A stretch of 64,000 nt of DNA, taken from assembly GCF_014641595.1 (NCBI RefSeq), contig NZ_BMIA01000001.1, forward strand, positions 2,170,426-2,234,425, in the 5' to 3' direction. Source of the stretch: Dyadobacter endophyticus (GTDB lineage Bacteria; Bacteroidota; Bacteroidia; Cytophagales; Spirosomataceae). Positions 43,294-53,000 of this stretch are shown here, piece after piece. The notes under the pieces are model-generated. The model was not told where the DNA came from and did not search any database. It saw nothing but the letters and a program-made list of their open reading frames with translations. A program made the position numbers and the translations under genes. Positions within the stretch are counted from its first letter, which is position 1; every line of letters begins with the position of its first letter.

Positions 43294-45519
43294 ATGCGAT
43301 ACATTCTAGCAATGCTCGTTTCGCTGCTTTGCACGTCAGCCTCCATCGCGCAGCAAGTTCAGTCAACAGATCTCAATCTCGACTTCGAAAATCCAGCAGA
43401 TTCCAAAAAGCTCCCACGGCCCTGGATGGAATGGGGAAAGGGTTACCTGCTTCTGGTGGATACAACGGAAAAATTCAAAGGGAAGGCAGCATTGCGCATC
43501 CAGGCACCGGCGGTTATGGACAATATCCAATTCGGTAGTGCAGCCAACCCGGTCCCCGTCACCTTTGGCGGCAAAGAAATCGAATTACGGGGCTACCTCA
43601 AATTCAGTGGTGTGACAAAGGGCTGGGTCGGTCTGATGATGCGGATAGACGGCAAATCGGACATTTTACAACTCGACAATGGGCAAGCAAAGGGCATACG
43701 AGGAACCGAAGACTGGAAACAATACAGCATTAAAATGAAGCTGCCTGCGAGTGCCGACAAAATTTACCTGGGCGCGATACTGGTAGGGCCCGGAACGGTC
43801 TGGGCGGATGATTTCGAATTGCTCGTGGACGGGAAGCCTTTTACGGAAGCTCCTCCTAAAAAGGCGTTTCCCGCCGCGCTCGACAAGGAATTCGACGGCG
43901 GATCCAAACTCACGCTTGGTCCGGGGTACCCATTATCCAAAGAGCAAACCGGTCATCTCGCGGAACTGGGCAGGATTTGGGGATTTGTCAAATACCATCA
44001 TCCGGCCGTAGCAGACGGTAATTTCAACATGGATTACGAGCTTTTCCGCGTTGCCTCGCCGTACATTACTGCCAAAAACGATGCGGAACGGCAGCGCGTG
44101 CTCGCCAATTGGCTGGTTAAATTCGGGCCGATCAAAAAGCTTTCCTCCGTGACCATTCCAACCGATGCGGTCATTAAACCGGACCTGGCATGGTTGGACA
44201 ATGTGGGAAAAACACTTTCACCCCGACTCGACTCGATTCGCCAGGCTGAGCGCACGGGCGAGCATTATTACATTGACGCATATCCGAATGCAGGTAACCC
44301 CGATTTTAAAAACGAGAACACCTACCAGGAAATGGCCTACCCCGACCCGGGTTTCAGGCTGCTTTCGCTGTTCCGCTACTGGAACATGATCGAGTATTTT
44401 TTCCCTTACAAGCCTCTTATTCGCGAAGACTGGTATGCGGTATTGAACGAGTTTGTGCCCAGGTTCGTGATGGCTGCGAATGAAACGGAGTACAAGCTCA
44501 CTGCCATCGCGCTGATTGCCCGTGTGAAGGATTCCCATGCGAACCTATTTGGTAACCACGAGGCTCTGGACAAATATTTCGGAAAGAACTATGCACCCGT
44601 GCAGCTTAGCTTTGTCGAAGGAAAACCGGTTGTGATCGATTACTACAATGCTCAGTTGGGTGAGCGATCGGGGCTGAAACCCGGCGACGCGATCGAATCG
44701 ATCAATGGCAGATCCATCGACGGGATCATCGGCGAGCAAAAGCCCTACACACCAGCCTCCAACGACGTAATGCAACTGAAAGCCATTGCCCCTAACCTGC
44801 TCCGGAGCAACGATTCTACGTTGGCTATCACGATTAACCGGGCCGGAAAAGTACAAAAAACGAGCATTTCGCTTTACCCATCCAGCCAGATTGATACTTA
44901 TGCCAATTACAATAAAAAGGACACTTGCTTCAAAATGATCGGACAAGACGTAGCTTACATTTTCCCGGGTAAATTCAAAAACGCCTATTTACCTGCCCTA
45001 ACGCCGCAGATAGAAAAAAGCAAGGGTGTGATTGTCGATTTGCGCTGTTACCCTACCGACGCTATTGCATTTTCATTTGGACCAATGCTGCTGCCGGAGG
45101 CTAAACCTTTTGTAAAATTCACAATAGGCAGTCCGCAAACGCCCGGCTTGTTCACCTGGTCGCCAGAGCTGAAACTCGGCAAAACCAACCCCAATAACTA
45201 CAAGGGCGAAGTAATCGTGATTGTGAATGAAAACACAATTAGCCATTCGGAATACACCGCAATGGCGTTTTCGGCTGCGTCGAATGTAACGGTCATCGGC
45301 AGTACAACGGCCGGTGCCGACGGCAATGTATCGCCGATCGTGCTGCCCGGCGGACTACGTACGGGCATTAGCGGTATCGGCGTCTACTACCCCGACGGCC
45401 GCGAAACGCAGCAAATCGGCATCGTTCCGCAAGTGGAAGTGAAGCCCACGATCCTGGGCATTGCCGCCGGGCGCGACGAGCCGCTGGAAAAGGCATTGCA
45501 ACTGATCAACGGCAAGTGA
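43294..45519 (+). CDS. S41-family (C-terminal-processing-like) peptidase
   Basis: A 741-residue exported peptidase. ATG 43294 (MRYILAMLVSLLCTSASIAQ) gives a clean signal peptide, and the reading starting 22 codons earlier does not. Residues ~25-200 form a beta-sandwich-like N-terminal domain (DLNLDFENPADSKKLPRPWM). A PDZ-like segment (GERSGLKPGDAIESINGRSI) precedes the S41 domain with IPG-type strands (GVIVDLRCYPTD) and the catalytic block NENTISHSEYTAMAFSAA followed by VIGSTTAGADGN. The Ser in ISHSEY is the likely nucleophile. Tricorn-core-like S41 enzymes of this phylum degrade peptides outside the cytoplasm. The substrate is unknown. Confidence 0.9.
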   Translation: MRYILAMLVSLLCTSASIAQQVQSTDLNLDFENPADSKKLPRPWMEWGKGYLLLVDTTEKFKGKAALRIQAPAVMDNIQFGSAANPVPVTFGGKEIELRGYLKFSGVTKGWVGLMMRIDGKSDILQLDNGQAKGIRGTEDWKQYSIKMKLPASADKIYLGAILVGPGTVWADDFELLVDGKPFTEAPPKKAFPAALDKEFDGGSKLTLGPGYPLSKEQTGHLAELGRIWGFVKYHHPAVADGNFNMDYELFRVASPYITAKNDAERQRVLANWLVKFGPIKKLSSVTIPTDAVIKPDLAWLDNVGKTLSPRLDSIRQAERTGEHYYIDAYPNAGNPDFKNENTYQEMAYPDPGFRLLSLFRYWNMIEYFFPYKPLIREDWYAVLNEFVPRFVMAANETEYKLTAIALIARVKDSHANLFGNHEALDKYFGKNYAPVQLSFVEGKPVVIDYYNAQLGERSGLKPGDAIESINGRSIDGIIGEQKPYTPASNDVMQLKAIAPNLLRSNDSTLAITINRAGKVQKTSISLYPSSQIDTYANYNKKDTCFKMIGQDVAYIFPGKFKNAYLPALTPQIEKSKGVIVDLRCYPTDAIAFSFGPMLLPEAKPFVKFTIGSPQTPGLFTWSPELKLGKTNPNNYKGEVIVIVNENTISHSEYTAMAFSAASNVTVIGSTTAGADGNVSPIVLPGGLRTGISGIGVYYPDGRETQQIGIVPQVEVKPTILGIAAGRDEPLEKALQLINGK

Positions 45520-45522
45520 CCG

Positions 45523-47973
45523 TCAAAACTCCCGATCACCGAATTCGCTGGCCGGGAGTTTTGCTTTTTTAATGAGCTGGTTGAGGTTATAGCTCAGGTT
45601 AATGAGGAAAATATCTGTTTCCTGAATGTAATTTGTGGTGGTATAAAAGTCCCTACCCCAGGTGGAGATACGCTGCTGGTTGGCCCCGACGATGCCCAGA
45701 TCCATGTTCTGCCATTGCAATGTAGCCGCCAGCTTGCCTTTCAGGAATGACTTCCTTACGGACAGCGACGGGTTCACAAAACGTGAATCCTCTCCCTGCG
45801 CCGTTACCCTTTTTGAAAGATAGCTTATGCCCCATTGTACCTGCAATGCAGGAGTAATTTTAAACGTGGTGTTGGCATTCAGCGAATATACGACACTCGA
45901 ACTATTCACCACCACGGTGTTCCGGAAAAGCCCCCCTTCGATCGCGTACCGGTACACGTTCGCGCCTGCATAAAGCTGCCACCATTTGGCTAGATTGGCA
46001 TTCCCGCTCACTTCCACGCCCCATGACGTAGCCAGGCCCGCGTTGGTGTAAATCCGGTTGACGATGCTATCGTTATACACGCTATTGACCCGGTTAACGA
46101 CGTTTTTGACGCGCTGGTTATACAACGTGGCGAAAACACTTCCCTTTTCAAACTCCCTCACGACGCCCAGCTCGGCCTGGCCGATAAATTCCGGCAAAAT
46201 GTCTGGGTCGCCCGATTCCAAGGTTTCGGAATGCTCGCGTTCGGGATACGGGTTCAGCTCGTTGTTGGTCGCGCGTTGTACGCGGCGCGTGTAGCCCACC
46301 TTCCCACGCCAGCTTTTGGAAAACCGGTATTGCAACTGGGCCGAGGGGAAAAAGTTGGATAAGTCGAGGTTACGTTTGTCGGTACCTTCCGCGGTAAATT
46401 GCCGGGTGGCGTATTCATAACGTAAACCACCCGAGTATTCCAGTTTTTCCGATTTTCCGCTGTACTGGCCGTATAGGGAATGAATATGATTCACCAGGCG
46501 CGTCCGGCTCGAAAACTGGGGTACCAGCACAAACTCGCCGGTTTCCAGGTTTTGATCAAGATATTGAAAAGTCCCTTTCTGCTCCTGGTTTCGGTATTGA
46601 TAGCCCGTTTCGAGCTTCCCCTTACCGATCTGAGCAACGTAATCGGCCTGCAAGCGGAATGCATTCAGCGGGTTTTGGCTGGGGTTACGCGTGCTTTGCA
46701 GTGTGTGCGTGCGGCCCGGTTCAGAAAGATTGATATTGGTAGTCAGCCCGTCGAGGTCCGCCGATTCGATCAGCCCCGACAAGGTCAGCTCCGATTTGTT
46801 GGCGAAACGATGCAGGTAATCGAGGTTACCAGACATCACATCGGCCGTCTTTTGCGCGACATTGGAGTTGAAATAGGTAATCCTTCCCAGGTTCTGCCCC
46901 GTTTCCAGGTTGGTTTTGGTGTTGTTATAAACCAAATCTGCCCTTCTCGATTGGAAACGGTAACCTTTGTAAAAACCGGCCGAAACCACGTTGGAAGGAT
47001 CAGCGGTGAAACTGACCGATGCCCGTGCCGTGTAGTTGTACCGCTTAAAACTCCGCTCCCCGTCGGACGGGAAGGAAGTGAAAACATCGCCGATCGTCGT
47101 GTTCACGTCGCCGATCCTACGGCCGGTAATATCGTTGCGCAGATAGCTGCCGCTCAGGTTCACCTCCCATTTACCTGTTTTCAGTCCCCAGGCTGCATCG
47201 GCACCGAAACGCTGCGGTTTTTTCAGATTGTCGTAGGTATGAACCGACGGAAACCCTCCCTGAACATTCGCGATGAGGCTCTGGCTGTTTTTATCGACGG
47301 TTTTGGTGGTGATATTGATGATCCCCGATTTCCCATCCGGGTCATAGCGCGCCGAAGGACTGGTAATGATTTCGACGTTTTCAATGCTGTTGGCGGGGAT
47401 TTGGTTGAGCACCACAGCCGGGTCGGTTTGCACAGGCTTGCCGTTCACAAGCACCAGGAAGCCGGTCGAGCCGCGCAGCATAATGTCGCCTTCACTATTT
47501 ACCGTTACCGACGGCGTATTTTTGAGTACATCCACCGCCGTACCGCCCTGGCTTCCCAGGAATGCACCTGCGCGGTACACCTGCCGGTCGATCCTGCTTT
47601 CTACCGCGCCGCGGGCACCCTTTACTTCCACCGCGTCGAGTAACCGGCCATCCGCCTGCATGGCAATGGGCGGCAATTCCACGACGCCCTCTCCCGAAGG
47701 CACGGGTGTTCGCGTTTTCCGGTACCCCATATATTGTGATTCGAGGTAATAAGCTGCACTGTTCGTTTTCTCGAAGCGGAAACTGCCCTTATCGTCGGCC
47801 AAAGCACCACTCACCAGTACCGAATCGGTCGAGCGGTACAATGCGACGGAGGCAAAAGGCAACCCCTGGCTAGTCTGTTGGTCGGTGATTTTGCCGGTAA
47901 TGACCACCTGGCTTTGGGCCCGGGCGAACGCCATCAGGCAAAAAAGAAATGTTAGGGTAAATAGGAATTTCAT
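45523..47973 (-). CDS. Outer-membrane beta-barrel family protein (TonB-receptor-like)
   Basis: An 816-residue outer-membrane protein; ATG 47973 (MKFLFTLTFLFCLMAFARAQ) gives the signal peptide. Domains are a carboxypeptidase-regulatory-like fold (~22-100, GKITDQQTSQGLPFASVALY), a plug-like domain (VDVLKNTPSVTVNSEGDIMLRGSTGFLVLVNGKPV, VEIITSPSARYDPDGKSGIINITTK) and a barrel with NELNPYPEREHSETLESGDPDILPEF. This is the OMP_b-brl_3 group. An AraC gene lies just upstream on the same strand and a long inverted repeat covers the leader. Its last codons contain the S41 terminator. Substrate unknown. Confidence 0.92.
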   Translation of the reverse strand: MKFLFTLTFLFCLMAFARAQSQVVITGKITDQQTSQGLPFASVALYRSTDSVLVSGALADDKGSFRFEKTNSAAYYLESQYMGYRKTRTPVPSGEGVVELPPIAMQADGRLLDAVEVKGARGAVESRIDRQVYRAGAFLGSQGGTAVDVLKNTPSVTVNSEGDIMLRGSTGFLVLVNGKPVQTDPAVVLNQIPANSIENVEIITSPSARYDPDGKSGIINITTKTVDKNSQSLIANVQGGFPSVHTYDNLKKPQRFGADAAWGLKTGKWEVNLSGSYLRNDITGRRIGDVNTTIGDVFTSFPSDGERSFKRYNYTARASVSFTADPSNVVSAGFYKGYRFQSRRADLVYNNTKTNLETGQNLGRITYFNSNVAQKTADVMSGNLDYLHRFANKSELTLSGLIESADLDGLTTNINLSEPGRTHTLQSTRNPSQNPLNAFRLQADYVAQIGKGKLETGYQYRNQEQKGTFQYLDQNLETGEFVLVPQFSSRTRLVNHIHSLYGQYSGKSEKLEYSGGLRYEYATRQFTAEGTDKRNLDLSNFFPSAQLQYRFSKSWRGKVGYTRRVQRATNNELNPYPEREHSETLESGDPDILPEFIGQAELGVVREFEKGSVFATLYNQRVKNVVNRVNSVYNDSIVNRIYTNAGLATSWGVEVSGNANLAKWWQLYAGANVYRYAIEGGLFRNTVVVNSSSVVYSLNANTTFKITPALQVQWGISYLSKRVTAQGEDSRFVNPSLSVRKSFLKGKLAATLQWQNMDLGIVGANQQRISTWGRDFYTTTNYIQETDIFLINLSYNLNQLIKKAKLPASEFGDREF
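45524..45570 (+). terminator. Terminator of the S41 gene embedded in the convergent coding sequence
   Basis: CAAAACTCCCG (45524-45534) and CGGGAGTTTTG (45553-45563) form a perfect 11-bp stem and are followed by CTTTTTT. The whole hairpin lies inside the last codons of the minus-strand gene that ends at 45523, so the sequence serves both as code and as terminator. Confidence 0.8.
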
Positions 47974-47975
47974 AG

Positions 47976-48025
47976 GGGTTATTTTCGCCAATTCATCGTG
48001 TTGAATGACGTGGCAAAAATAACCC
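47976..48025 (-). promoter_or_regulatory. Long inverted repeat just before the barrel gene start
   Basis: GGGTTATTTTCGCCA (47976-47990) and TGGCAAAAATAACCC (48011-48025) are complementary at 14 of 15 positions; the loop has an inner repeat ATTCA/TGAAT. On the minus strand the far arm includes TATTTTTG, a TAnnTTTG match, and the near arm ends two bases before the ATG at 47973. It could be an operator for the AraC regulator encoded next door or an mRNA hairpin that blocks translation. Confidence 0.6.
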
Positions 48026-48072
48026 TACAAAGTCAGTAGACTTTTGTACTTTCCGTCCGAAAACTGGTATAT

Positions 48073-48888
48073 TCAGGAAATTCCCTTGCGGTAAATGCTC
48101 GGCAGAACGCCGGTTTGCCTTTTGAAGAACTTATTGAAATGCGAAGGATCGGCAAAACCGAGCTCATAGGCAATTTCGCCCATATTTGCCTGGGAATAGA
48201 GCAGCAACCGCTTGCATTCCGCAGTCAGCTTTTCATTGATCACGGCTCCGGCCGTTTTGTCCAGAAACTTCCGACAGTTGGCATTCAGGGTCTTAGTCGT
48301 CACATTCAACTCGCTGGCATACCAGGCTACTTCGTGTGAGGTTTTATAATGCGTCGCAACGAGTTCGAAGAAGGCTTTGAGCAAGGGCGGCTCCGACTGG
48401 CTGCGGTCGATGTGCGCTTCCCGTTTCAGCAAATTAAAGAGCAGCAACAGGTAAGTCTGGATAATAGCCTGGTAGTTCGGTTGCCGCTCAGCGTGCTCAT
48501 TTTCAATATTTTCAAAAATACCATGCACGGCCTCTCCCGTTTGTTCGAGCTGATAGCCACTGCTGAATGTGAGAGGAAACGTCTGAAAAAGATCGTCATA
48601 AAGCGGATGGCCAAGGAGAAAATCCTTTTGGACCATCACCACAAAGCCTTTCGGAATGGCGGTCAGCGCCCAGTTGTGGATCTGACCGGGCATAACGAGG
48701 TATAAACTATTGCCACGCACCGGAAAATGGTGGTGGTCGATCTGGTGAAGGCCTTCGCCCTGTGTAAGGAAGATGATTTCGAGATATTCTTTGTGGCCGT
48801 GCGGGTTGGTGGTTTTAATAACCTCCTTCATTCTCTTGATCCGAAACAACTCATTGTCGTTCAGTTTGTTTTTTATCTCTATTTGCAT
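48073..48888 (-). CDS. AraC-family transcriptional regulator
   Basis: A 271-residue regulator. Residues ~20-130 are a cupin-like sensor (KEYLEIIFLTQGEGLHQIDHHHFPVRGNSLYLVMPGQIHNW spans this part). The C-terminal AraC domain (~165-270) has two helix-turn-helix units, VAWYASELNVTTKTLNANCR and MGEIAYELGFADPSHFNKFFKRQTG, the second being the most conserved. It ends in VLPSIYRKG, as usual. It is followed by the barrel gene at 47973 on the same strand with a 99-bp gap that holds the inverted repeat at 47976-48025; the barrel gene is the likely target. Confidence 0.94.
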   Translation of the reverse strand: MQIEIKNKLNDNELFRIKRMKEVIKTTNPHGHKEYLEIIFLTQGEGLHQIDHHHFPVRGNSLYLVMPGQIHNWALTAIPKGFVVMVQKDFLLGHPLYDDLFQTFPLTFSSGYQLEQTGEAVHGIFENIENEHAERQPNYQAIIQTYLLLLFNLLKREAHIDRSQSEPPLLKAFFELVATHYKTSHEVAWYASELNVTTKTLNANCRKFLDKTAGAVINEKLTAECKRLLLYSQANMGEIAYELGFADPSHFNKFFKRQTGVLPSIYRKGIS

Positions 48889-48958
48889 ACAGTCAGGGTG
48901 CGGAATATTCTAGCAGGTTAATAGGGTATACAAATTAAACCAAAAATCTTTCATTACG

Positions 48959-48990
48959 AAAAAGAGGGCACCCTGAAACAGGACGCCCTC
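48959..48990 (-). terminator. Terminator after the yceI-like gene
   Basis: On the plus strand GAGGGC-AC-CCTG (48964-48975), a three-base loop and CAGG-AC-GCCCTC (48979-48990) form a stem of 6 and 4 bp around a 2x2 mismatch. On the minus strand it is followed by TTTTT. It begins 30 bp after the stop codon at 49021. Confidence 0.8.
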
Positions 48991-49020
48991 TCGCACACCA
49001 GCTACTCTAAATAATGGCTG

Positions 49021-49554
49021 TTATGCTTGTTTCGCCAGCTGAATATTAGCCAGTATCTTAATGTTTTCGCCCAATGCAAGGCCCCCGGTTTCGGTAAGTG
49101 AATTGAACGTCACACCGAAATCCTTGCGGTCGATCACGCCACTCACTTCAAATCCTACCTTGGTATTCCCCCATGGATCGCGCTCGGTGCCACCGTATTC
49201 GGCTGCGAGTTCTACCTCTTTTGTAACACCTTTGATGGTAAGGTCACCGGCAAGTTTGTATACGTCTCCTTTGTCTTTTTTAAGGGAAGTCGATACAAAA
49301 CGGAACTCGGGGTATTTCTCCGCTTCGAAGAAATCCGCATTGCGCAAATGCTCGTCACGGCCGGGCTGGCCGGTGTCCACGCTGTTGACGTCGATCGTAA
49401 AATCGACCTGAGCGTCCTCGAAACTGTCGCCGTTTGTAGATGCGGAACCGTTGAAAGTGCGGAAAAACCCGGTCACGGTCGAGATTACAAGATGCTTTAC
49501 TTTAAACTGAACTTCTGAATGTGCAGTGTCAACATTCCAGGTTGTCTTCGACAT
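49021..49554 (-). CDS. YceI-family lipid-binding protein
   Basis: A 177-residue protein of the YceI family, a lipocalin-like barrel that binds polyisoprenoid chains. Conserved features are seen from the first residue: WNVDTAHSEVQFKVKHLVIS, then DEHLRNADFFEAEKYPEFRFVSTSL, then GDLTIKGVTKEVEL and the end FNSLTETGGLALGENIKI. Unlike E. coli YceI it has no signal peptide, which is common among Bacteroidetes members and implies a cytosolic location. It has its own terminator at 48959-48990. Confidence 0.93.
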   Translation of the reverse strand: MSKTTWNVDTAHSEVQFKVKHLVISTVTGFFRTFNGSASTNGDSFEDAQVDFTIDVNSVDTGQPGRDEHLRNADFFEAEKYPEFRFVSTSLKKDKGDVYKLAGDLTIKGVTKEVELAAEYGGTERDPWGNTKVGFEVSGVIDRKDFGVTFNSLTETGGLALGENIKILANIQLAKQA

Positions 49555-50077
49555 GATTTCATTGTGTTTGATGGTATGAATACTTCACACCGGGTCCTGA
49601 CCGAAAGCCATTCTTGACGGCCTGCCATCAGGGCCGGGCGGCGATACAAAATTAGCGCATATCGGCGCCCGAGATCGACTACTTACTCCGAGGTTACCAC
49701 TATACTCTGATATAGCGTGCAGGATTTCCAGCCATTGGAATCTACATTCCCGAATAAGATTTTCGCCATCGTCATTGAAATATTTTTCAAAAATGAGGCC
49801 GCTTTCTCAGCATAGCTCTACAATCCAAGAGGTTTCTATGCAAAATATATTTGTCAAATGAAATCGATATTTGTAGAATCATTTCTACCAAACTAAACGT
49901 GTCAGTTTAACATTTAGTTTGATATTTGTTGTCAGTTACTTCTATATCAACCTCTTCTTCTAAAAAGAAAAAAGACACCTGTCGTCAACGACACGGGCCA
50001 CTAAGACTGTGGAGTCTGACGCACCATGTACGCTAATTCAACGGTTCCTTTTTTTACTTAATTCCAAACGCTTGCTT
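49555..50077. other. Long intergenic region upstream of the T9SS surface protein
   Basis: A 523-bp gap. It has a -7-type box TATATTTG (49846-49853), two further GATATTTG runs at about 49867 and 49920, and an AT-rich stretch up to ~49970. Two small stem-loops, TGTCG/CGACA (49980-49993) and AGACT/AGTCT (50004-50017), lie in the presumed 5' leader. No protein-coding sequence is convincing here; a long untranslated leader is possible. Confidence 0.5.
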
Positions 50078-53000
50078 ATGAACAAAAATCTATTTGTCAG
50101 AGCACTATTCCTGCTCATGGGAGTGCTGTGTTACGGGGCTGCTCAGGCAGTCAACATTACAGGGACCGCCTGGGTCGACACCGACAATGACGGCATCGTC
50201 GATGCCGGGGAAACCGGCACCGATTTCGGCGGCACGATGTATGTCAACGTGGTCAATGCTTCGGGGGCGGTCATCGCCTCTACAACGGTAGGGCCCGCCG
50301 GAGGTTATGCATTCACCGGCCTGCCCAACAACCTCACAGGCCACAAACTCGTGCTTACCAATACGGCCACCAATCCGAAAGGAAACCGCATACCCGGTGT
50401 CTATTTTGTGGCCGAAGATGTAGTAGGCGGCAGCAACACTGCCAATCAGGCTAATGCACCGCTGACCGGTGAAATCGCGCTCACCAACCAGGCAGCGAAC
50501 ATGCAGAACCAGAACTTCCGCATGAGCCTGCAGACGTCATTCGGCTGCCTGGACGGTATCGCCTACCAGGTTGCGATCCTTGCCGGTAACACCGAATCCT
50601 CTCTTTTAAGTTACAATGTCAGTTCTGGGGTACGTACCCAGATCGGCGCCGTTACCCCTTATGCACTGAACTCACTCATTTACAGCACCGCAGCCGACAA
50701 TTTCCTCTGGGCTACACTCAACGCCACAAACGACATCGTACGTATCGGAGCGGGCGCCGGAACGGTTGTTTATGATATCGAAAATCTCCCGACAGGCACC
50801 TATAACGTGGGGGTAGAACTGCCCAATGCCTATATGCTCATCTATACCAGCAATGCAACCGAGTTTTATGTGGTGGACGTAGACCCCACGCGTGCCACGT
50901 TTCTCGAAGTCGTCGACCCCGCCAACGGCTATGCGCTAAAAACCGGTCCCAATTACGGAACAACGGTCTCGGCAGGATTTAACTCCTCGGATATGGCCTA
51001 CCTCGCATCTACGGGTCTGGGTTACGGTATTACACCAACAAGCAACATCACGACCATTAACCCTGCGACAGGTATTGTAACCATCAATGCAACACCGGTG
51101 GCAGGTCTGCCCAATGCCAATTATGGCGGCATGTTCAGTGATAAAGCCGGCAAATTGTACGCGTTCAACAACGCAACCGGCGGGTTTTATCGTATCGATC
51201 CCGTTGCCAACACGGCAACATTGCTCTCGACCAGCCCTGCTTCGGGCGGGAACGACGCCGCGAGTTGCCCGAATGCATTCGTGGAATGCGATACCGACAT
51301 TCCGGTCGTGCCAGCCGATGTAACGCTTTGCCCTGGCAGTACCACTAATTTCACCGTCGCACCCGACGGCAATGGGCCGTTCACTTACCTATGGCAGCAA
51401 AGTACCGACGGCGGAAACAACTGGGCTAATTTGCAAACCACTCCGTTTACGGGGCCAAATGGCAGTTATTCTGGCGGCGGCACAGCCACACTCACCGTCA
51501 CACCATCGACAGCTGCTTGGAATAATTTCCGCTACCGCTGTATGATTACCAGCAACCTGTGTACTACCCCCTCATCGTCGGCTACGATGAACGTATTCGC
51601 CACTCCGGGCGCGCCAACGCTGGTAGCAGGCAACGACGCGCCGATTTGCCCGGCCACGACCTACAATCTGAACCGGCTGGTAGCAGGCTCCGCCCCCGCT
51701 GGCAGCACATTGCGCTTTTACACTTCATCAACACCTTCGCCTGCGACGCTCGTGGCAGATCCTACACAGGCACCCGTAGGCACGTATTACGCACGTTACG
51801 AGAACCCGGGCTGTGAGGGCCCCGTGAGCCAGCCGATTACGATTTCCGGCTGTCTCACACCCTTCACCTGTGAAGATGGCGTGGCCTACCAGGTAGCCGC
51901 CGCCGGTGGTGAAACTGTTTCAACACTTTACGCCTACAATGTAACCAGTGGCACAAGAACGCAGATCGCACCACTTAGCACATTGGTAAACTCGCTCATT
52001 TACAGCGAAATTGATAATACGCTTTGGGCTACCAAAAACGGCACAAATTCCATCGTTCGCATCGCGGCCGATGGTGCGCTCATCGAATACCCTATTGCCA
52101 ACCTCAGCGGCAACTTCAACGTGGGCACCGGGCTTCCGGGAGGCTATATGCTCGTTTACAACACCAACCAGCCGCGCTTTTATGTGATCGATATCAACCC
52201 GTCCCGCGCCACTTACCTGCGGTTGGTTGATCCTGCCAATGGTTACGCACTGCAAACCGGCCCGACCTACGGCATTGCGTTGAGCACACCCATCAACGTG
52301 GCCGATCTTGTGTATGAACCCGTTACAGGGTTGGTCTATGGCGTGGAATCTACCACCGCGAAATTGGTAACCCTTAACCATGTCACCGGTGCAAGCAACG
52401 TCGGCGCAGTGGTAGCAGGCTTGCCAACGGCAACTTCTTTCGGAGCGGTATTTGCGGATCCAAGCGGAAAGCTCTACGCTTTTGCCAACGACCCGGGCAC
52501 ATTCCACCGCATCAACCCTACTGCGGCAACATCCACGCTGCTCTCGACCAGCATTACGTCGAATAGCAACGACGGTGCCAGCTGCCCTAACTCCATCCTG
52601 GAAAACCTGCCCTTCGATTGCGCGGATGGTATCACCTACCAGGTGGCAGCTTCCGCTGGAGAACCTGTTTCAACACTCTACGCATACAATGTAAATTCAG
52701 GTGCCCGCACCGAGATCGCACCCCTTCCGATGACCGTCAACTCACTGATTTACAATTCGGCGGATAATATGCTCTGGGCTACCAGAAACGGAACCGCCAG
52801 CATTGTACAGATCGACCGCGAAGGCGGTACCGTGGAATATCCTATCGCGAACCTGCCTGCTAGCGGTACTTTCAACGTCGGGGTAGAACTGCCGAATGGT
52901 TATATGATGATTTATCAGACCAATACGCCAAGCTTCTACGTAATCGACGTGGACCCGAACCGTCCTTCGACCTACCTGAAACTGGTGGACCCAACCAACG

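Noticed and set aside
46480..47643. 387-codon open frame on the plus strand
   Set aside because: Antisense to the barrel protein at 45523-47973, with no motif, signal or neighbour support.
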